DNA of 64,000 bases from an uncultured Prevotella sp. (GTDB lineage Bacteria > Bacteroidota > Bacteroidia > Bacteroidales > Bacteroidaceae). The position numbers and the translations under genes are program-made. The stretch covers positions 1-64,000 of the forward strand of contig CAKQMS010000002.1 in the NCBI GenBank assembly GCA_934254985.1. Direction: 5' to 3'. This document shows, one piece after another, positions 59,454-64,000 of the stretch. The notes beneath the pieces were generated by a model. The model saw nothing but the letters and a program-made list of their open reading frames with translations, was not told where the DNA came from and did not search any database. The stretch's first letter is position 1. Every line of letters starts with the position of its first letter.

Positions 59454-60029
59454 TTAAAATAGATAATCGAACATTGTTTGGTAAATCTCTGCCTTGCTTT
59501 CTGTCTTCATCGGATAAGCACGCGAACTACTTGGCATACGATATAGGCGAATGGTTCTGCCATCGAAACAGAACTCTGTATAGCTTCCTACCTTTGGCTC
59601 AGCGATACCATAGTGAGAAGCGAAGACTGAAGTTGCCAACTGTCCTGCCGTTACCACCGCCTTGCATTCAGGCAATGTGCGAAGCATGGCGTCGAAGTCA
59701 GTCTGCTCCACTATCTGCAGATCTTTATCAGAAGCTGTATTCTTGGTTCGTATCACCTTTGTTGCAGTATCATACATGGCGATACCCTTATCGTTGAGAA
59801 ACTCTATTATCCGTTCAAGGTCAAAGCGCTTCTCCTCAGGCTTTATAAAAAAATCTTTCTTGCCAAAGAAGCAGATACCAAAGATGCGCCACATATCATT
59901 GGTGAAGTTTGGATAATAGAACTTCATGCTCCAACGTTTTTCCGCAGGTGGAAATGTGCCAAGCATCAGCAGTCGTGCATTCTTAGGCAAGAAAGGTTCG
60001 AAAGGATGACTTTCTGTTTGCATCATCAA
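59454..60029 (-). CDS. Uracil-DNA glycosylase superfamily protein
   Basis: 191-aa protein of the UDG fold: LLMLGTFPPAEKRWSMKFYYPNFTNDMWRIFG (a GxFPP active-site loop like that of Mug/deoxyinosine-type glycosylases), GIAMYDTATKVIRTKN, CKAVVTAGQLAT and YRMPSSSRAYPMK (the C-terminal DNA-inserting loop, usually HPSP/N-S-x-x-R type). It probably removes damaged or mismatched bases; specificity is uncertain. It is part of a same-strand run with udk (26 bp downstream) and the endonuclease-family gene (21 bp upstream). Confidence 0.85.
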   Translation of the reverse strand: MMMQTESHPFEPFLPKNARLLMLGTFPPAEKRWSMKFYYPNFTNDMWRIFGICFFGKKDFFIKPEEKRFDLERIIEFLNDKGIAMYDTATKVIRTKNTASDKDLQIVEQTDFDAMLRTLPECKAVVTAGQLATSVFASHYGIAEPKVGSYTEFCFDGRTIRLYRMPSSSRAYPMKTESKAEIYQTMFDYLF

Positions 60030-60050
60030 TATTTAATATTAGCGATGAGC

Positions 60051-61097
60051 TTACTTCTGCTCCTTAACAAGATATACGCAAACAGGCAAGTGATCTGAAT
60101 AACCATCGAGCCATACACCGCCAGCAGTAGTACGCTTAGGTGTACCCTTATATTTTCCTTCTGTCTGGAACAGATATGGCATACGCTGAATGGCATGCTT
60201 CCAGAATGTGAGCTTCGAGAAATCTTTCTTACCTGCGCGGTCAAGAAGGTTTGGTGTCATCACAATCTGGTCGAAGAGGTTCCATGCACCATTATAAGAT
60301 AAGGTACCTATACCTTGCTTTGCCAACAGATTATACCATGGGTTATACATGTCGCCATCCTTAACCTTAGAAATCTCTGGCTTTGCACCCAGCACCTGAT
60401 ACATACTCTTGTCTACAGGGTCATCGTTCATATCGCCCATCACGAATATCTTTCTCTCAGGCTCTTTCTTCAACAAATCGTCCTTGATGGCTTTCACCTG
60501 ACGTGCAGCAGACTCACGATAGAAAGGACCGCTGAAACGGCTTGGCCAGTGACACACGATAACAGTCACAGGTTCGTCAGCCAATCTGCCATGAATGGCC
60601 AGGAAGCCACGAGTCTTGAAAGCACTATCTTTCTCAAGTTCCTGTACATATTGATATAAGGTGTCGCTTTCGAGTTTAAACAATGCTGGGTTATAGAGCA
60701 TAGCACAGTCGATGCCTCGCTTGTCTGGACCTTCGATATGCACAAACTGCATGTTGCGAGCCTTGAGAGCAGGCTGATTAACAAGGTCGGTAAGCACCTT
60801 AGCATTCTCTACCTCAGACAAACCAATCATTGCGCAACCCACATTCGGCAACACATCAGTACCCATATCGGCAAGAGCGCGAGCCATGTTGTGGAGCTTG
60901 TGTGAATACTTCAGACCGTCCCAATGATAAGAACCATTAGGCAAGAAGTCATAGTCTTTCTTTCCCTCGTCATGACAAGTGTCGAAGAGGTTTTCCTGGT
61001 TGTAGAATCCTACTGCATAAACAGAATATTTCTTCTGTGCAGATGCAAAAAAGGATACGAGCAGCACAGCTGCAAAGGTCAAAAGTAGCTTTTTCAT
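60051..61097 (-). CDS. Secreted endonuclease/exonuclease/phosphatase family protein
   Basis: 348-aa protein with a signal peptide (1-20, VSFFASAQ) and the EEP catalytic fold. Visible are GFYNQENLFDT (metal Glu), IGLSEVENAKVL, HIEGPDKRGIDCAMLYN, VIVCHWPSRFSGP, VMGDMNDDPVDKS (catalytic GDxN) and the final DGYSDHLPV (catalytic SDH). It is expected in the periplasm or outside, where it hydrolyses nucleic acid or phosphoesters. It is divergent from a TonB receptor and a DUF5689-type lipoprotein, so it may supply that uptake system. Confidence 0.9.
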   Translation of the reverse strand: MKKLLLTFAAVLLVSFFASAQKKYSVYAVGFYNQENLFDTCHDEGKKDYDFLPNGSYHWDGLKYSHKLHNMARALADMGTDVLPNVGCAMIGLSEVENAKVLTDLVNQPALKARNMQFVHIEGPDKRGIDCAMLYNPALFKLESDTLYQYVQELEKDSAFKTRGFLAIHGRLADEPVTVIVCHWPSRFSGPFYRESAARQVKAIKDDLLKKEPERKIFVMGDMNDDPVDKSMYQVLGAKPEISKVKDGDMYNPWYNLLAKQGIGTLSYNGAWNLFDQIVMTPNLLDRAGKKDFSKLTFWKHAIQRMPYLFQTEGKYKGTPKRTTAGGVWLDGYSDHLPVCVYLVKEQK

Positions 61098-61244
61098 ATA
61101 ATTATAAATTTATCTGCTGCAAATATCGTAATTTTTATCTAATAAAATGCATGTTTAATGAAAAAATAATAAAAAAGACTCGTTATTGTCGAATATATTT
61201 ATTTACTTTGCAGAATAATCATTTATTAATCCAAATTATCTCTT

Positions 61245-63752
61245 ATGAAAAAAAAGCTAACTTTAGCTGTGATTGCTCTCAGCTCTACTTCTTTGGCTAT
61301 AGCCCAAAACGACTCTATAGGTCAGATGGGTGCCATTATGGGCGAACAGGCTTTCACTTTCACGGAGGCACAGTTGGGTGAGGAAGACAACTTTTCACAG
61401 AATGTCACCATCATCAACTCTAACTCAAATATCTATGCCTCTCAAGTGGGATATCTGTTCTCGCCAGTAAGGTTCAGGTATCGCGCCTTTAATCAGAAAT
61501 ACAATGATGTTTACATCAATGGCGCGCCAATGAACGATATGGAGACAGGTCAATTCCGCTATTCTCTTGTTGGTGGTTTGAATCAGCAGACAAGAAACAT
61601 GGACTCTGCAATGCCTTTCGAAGAAAATGCATTCAACATGTCTAACATGGGTGGAAGTAACAACTACGACTTCCGTCCTGCCAACATGGCTGTAGGCCAG
61701 CGTATATCTCTCGCTGGTGCTAACCGTAACTATACTGTACGCGGTATGTACACCTATAACAGCGGACTCAACTCTAAGGGTTGGGCTGTTAGTGCCAACG
61801 TCACTTATCGTTGGGCAGACAAGGGTTATGTAGAGGGAACATTCTATAATGCTCTTTCTTACTATCTCGGTGTGCAGAAACTCTTTGGTGAAAACAACAA
61901 ACATTCTCTTACTTTCGCCACATGGGGCAACCCTACCGAACGTGCATCGCAGGGAGCTTCTACCGACGAAATGTATTGGATTGCTAACGACAACACTTAC
62001 AACCCTTATTGGGGTTACCAAAACGGTAAGAAGAGAAACTCTCGTATCGTTAACGACTTCGCACCTACAGCTTTGCTGACATGGGATTGGAAGATCAACG
62101 ACGACATGAAGGTTACTACAACTCTTGCAGGTAAGTATGGTTGGTATAGCTCAACAAAGCTCAACTACAATAATTCAGACAACCCACATCCTGACTACTG
62201 GAAGATGTTGCCATCAAGCTATTATGATGTATGGGGCGACAACACACAGTTCCAGACTGATCAGGCTTTGTCTGATTGGAAGATGGCTTACGAATACTTG
62301 AGCTCAAGCAAGGCTAACCGCCAGATTAACTGGGATCGTCTATACCTTTCTAATAGAAATGCATCTGCTCAGGGTGCCGACGCTATGTACTATATCCAGA
62401 AGCGCCACAACGACCAGAGCATGATCACTTTGTCGTCTACTCTCAATGCTCATCTCGACAAGAAGAGCAAATGGAATATTGGCTACTTGCTTTCTACAAG
62501 CAACACCAAGCACTATCAGACAATGGACGACCTATTGGGTGCAACAACATTCCACAATATTAATACATACGCCATCGGTACATACGCTCCTGGTTCTAAC
62601 GAGGTGCAGTACGACCTCAACAACCCTAACCGTGTTGTTGGCGAAGGCGACAAGTTTGGCTACGACTACGATATCCGCGTAAACAAGGGTTCTGTATGGA
62701 CAAGCTACACTCGCAACATGAGACGTTTCAACTTCCTCGTTGCAGGACGTATCGGCGCTACTTCTATGGAGCGCAATGGTAAGATGCGCAATGGTTTGTT
62801 CCCTAACAACTCATACGGCAAGAGTGGTATGGCTAACTTCTGTGAGGGTGGCGCAAAGGCTGCGATAACATACTCTGCAGGTCATGGTCACACATTCTCT
62901 CTCGGTGCCGGCTATCAGTGGAATGCTCCTACAGCATCTACAGCTTTTCAGGCTGCAGAGATGAACAACGACTTCGTGAAGAACCTCAAGAATGAGCGCG
63001 TATTTAGCAGCGAGTTCGGCTATCAGTATCAGAACGCTTGGGTGCACGCCAACGTAAACGCATACTACAGCCGTCTTGACAATGTTACAGAGTGGACATG
63101 CTTCTACTTCGATGACATCAACTCGTTCTCTTATGTTTCATCTACTGGCAACACCAAGGAATACTATGGTGTTGAGGCTGGTTTGAAGTTCAAGCTCGCT
63201 TCTTACCTCGACTTGAAGTTTATCGGAACTATCAGCGAGGCTAAGTATGTTGACGACGCTAATGTTCGCTACTTGAACTCTACACAGGGTACATACAACG
63301 ACGATATTCTTCGTTGCAAGGGTATGCGCGAGAGCGGTACTCCTCTTACAGCTGCTGGTGCAGGCTTCAGCTACCACCAGGGCGGATGGTTTATCGACCT
63401 CAATGGCAACTACTACGACAGAATCTATCTCAGCTACTCTACATACTATCGTATGGATGGTCCTTTGAGCAAACTCAACCAGGAGCCTTCTGCACAGGAT
63501 AAGGGTAATGGTGGATTCATGCTCGATGGTAGCATTGGTAAGACATTGCGCTTGAAGACTGGACAGTTGAGCATCAACTTGATGGTTACCAATATCCTCA
63601 ACAACACCCGCATCTGCACAGGTGGATACGAGCAGAGCCGTTCTGACGTCACATCATCGGGCAACGCACGTTCTTACAGATTCTCTAAGAATCCTAAGAA
63701 GTACTATGCATACGGTACAAACGGCATGATTAACTTGACTTACAGATTCTAA
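61245..63752 (+). CDS. TonB-dependent receptor
   Basis: 835-aa outer-membrane receptor. The signal peptide is at 1-20; there is no carboxypeptidase-like domain. A plug-like region follows (about 45-165: SQVGYLFSPVRFRYRAFNQKYNDVYINGAPMNDMETGQFRYSLVGGL), then a long barrel ending NGMINLTYRF. A DUF5689-type lipoprotein gene follows 13 bp after the stop, and a secreted EEP nuclease/phosphatase is divergent. Together they look like a receptor system for nucleic-acid- or phosphoester-derived ligands; the ligand is inferred from neighbours only. Confidence 0.88.
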   Translation: MKKKLTLAVIALSSTSLAIAQNDSIGQMGAIMGEQAFTFTEAQLGEEDNFSQNVTIINSNSNIYASQVGYLFSPVRFRYRAFNQKYNDVYINGAPMNDMETGQFRYSLVGGLNQQTRNMDSAMPFEENAFNMSNMGGSNNYDFRPANMAVGQRISLAGANRNYTVRGMYTYNSGLNSKGWAVSANVTYRWADKGYVEGTFYNALSYYLGVQKLFGENNKHSLTFATWGNPTERASQGASTDEMYWIANDNTYNPYWGYQNGKKRNSRIVNDFAPTALLTWDWKINDDMKVTTTLAGKYGWYSSTKLNYNNSDNPHPDYWKMLPSSYYDVWGDNTQFQTDQALSDWKMAYEYLSSSKANRQINWDRLYLSNRNASAQGADAMYYIQKRHNDQSMITLSSTLNAHLDKKSKWNIGYLLSTSNTKHYQTMDDLLGATTFHNINTYAIGTYAPGSNEVQYDLNNPNRVVGEGDKFGYDYDIRVNKGSVWTSYTRNMRRFNFLVAGRIGATSMERNGKMRNGLFPNNSYGKSGMANFCEGGAKAAITYSAGHGHTFSLGAGYQWNAPTASTAFQAAEMNNDFVKNLKNERVFSSEFGYQYQNAWVHANVNAYYSRLDNVTEWTCFYFDDINSFSYVSSTGNTKEYYGVEAGLKFKLASYLDLKFIGTISEAKYVDDANVRYLNSTQGTYNDDILRCKGMRESGTPLTAAGAGFSYHQGGWFIDLNGNYYDRIYLSYSTYYRMDGPLSKLNQEPSAQDKGNGGFMLDGSIGKTLRLKTGQLSINLMVTNILNNTRICTGGYEQSRSDVTSSGNARSYRFSKNPKKYYAYGTNGMINLTYRF

Positions 63753-63765
63753 ACGACTCACTGAA

Positions 63766-64000
63766 ATGAAAAATATTAAATATCTATTAATGTTAGTGCT
63801 CGCATGCAGCCTGGTTACTGGTTGTATGGACGATGATTGGGACACTCCAAATGCCGAGGCACTAAATAAAGCCTATGGCAATCAAGAGATTGCTGAGACT
63901 AACGTAATCACCATCGGCAGTTTGAAGGAAAAATACGATAGCGTTATCAATGCGTCCACAAACTCTTACAAGCAGATTACTGAAGATGTACAGATTAAGG
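63766..64000 (+). CDS. DUF5689-type lipoprotein (cut by window end)
   Basis: The first 78 codons of a lipoprotein: MKNIKYLLMLVLACSLVTGC with lipobox LVTGC, then MDDDWDTPN and TIGSLKEKYDSVINASTNSYKQITEDVQIK, which matches the start of DUF5689 domains (an OB-fold-like region often joined to nuclease-type domains in Bacteroidetes). It is translationally close to the TonB receptor (13 bp) and is probably its surface partner. The rest lies beyond 64000. Confidence 0.75.
   Translation, partial: MKNIKYLLMLVLACSLVTGCMDDDWDTPNAEALNKAYGNQEIAETNVITIGSLKEKYDSVINASTNSYKQITEDVQIK

Overview
The window looks like part of a Bacteroidales chromosome, most likely Prevotella/Segatella (close to the P. copri group). 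The grounds are: promoters of the Bacteroidetes TAnnTTTG type in front of most genes; many TonB-dependent receptors and SPII lipoproteins; an ssrA tag reading GENNYALAA; and a xylanase ending in the YYNLQGQRI type of tail common in Prevotella exported proteins. The genus is inferred from these features and not from any database search.

Layout. 1-6 kb: a membrane TPR/DUF6377-type regulator, a TonB-dependent receptor and a serine hydrolase, with a nested inverted repeat between regulator and receptor. 6-12.6 kb: an AraC regulator, a promoter-bearing repeat cluster, a methyltransferase, a GyrI-like protein, a HigBA-type toxin-antitoxin pair, and a TonB receptor beside a membrane-anchored winged-helix regulator. 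12.7-20 kb: three AAA+/DUF4143 ATPases with C-terminal PD-(D/E)XK-like motifs, an NlpE-like lipoprotein and a carboxylesterase, with several short-period repeat arrays between them. 20-26 kb: an OprB-like porin divergent from a TonB receptor/beta-helix lipoprotein pair. 26-34.5 kb: a K+/H+-type antiporter, pepT, a structured-terminator noncoding RNA built of ~44-nt degenerate repeats, a YfcE phosphodiesterase, a MATE exporter and a P1B ATPase that lacks its nucleotide-binding domain. 34.7-38.9 kb: a GH10 xylanase, a 22-bp repeat array and tmRNA. 39-56 kb: an exopolysaccharide/capsule locus (export protein, chain-length protein, flippase, polymerase, five glycosyltransferases, initiating sugar transferase, Wzi) with an AAA/PD-(D/E)XK gene inserted between export and chain-length genes. 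56-64 kb: a Ser/Asn-rich minisatellite protein and housekeeping genes (phosphatase, udk, DNA glycosylase-like), then an endonuclease-family protein, a TonB receptor and a DUF5689-type lipoprotein cut by the window edge.

Most notable. (1) Two of the four AAA/PD-(D/E)XK genes sit directly behind the stop codon of a co-directional host gene and are followed by a second copy of that host gene's last 26-36 bp including the stop. This is the footprint of single-gene cassettes that insert at gene 3' ends. In the capsule case the two copies differ only at synonymous or conservative positions, as two alleles would. (2) The three DUF4143 ATPase genes each carry a different repeat or dyad (4 x 33 bp, 2 x 32 bp, a 34-bp nested palindrome) at the promoter/leader. 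(3) A related 22-bp repeat array occurs twice, on opposite strands. (4) A repeat-rich RNA at 29.8-30.2 kb resembles a protein-titrating sponge RNA. (5) The copper-type P-ATPase has only about 50 residues between DKTGTLT and the downstream GD motif.
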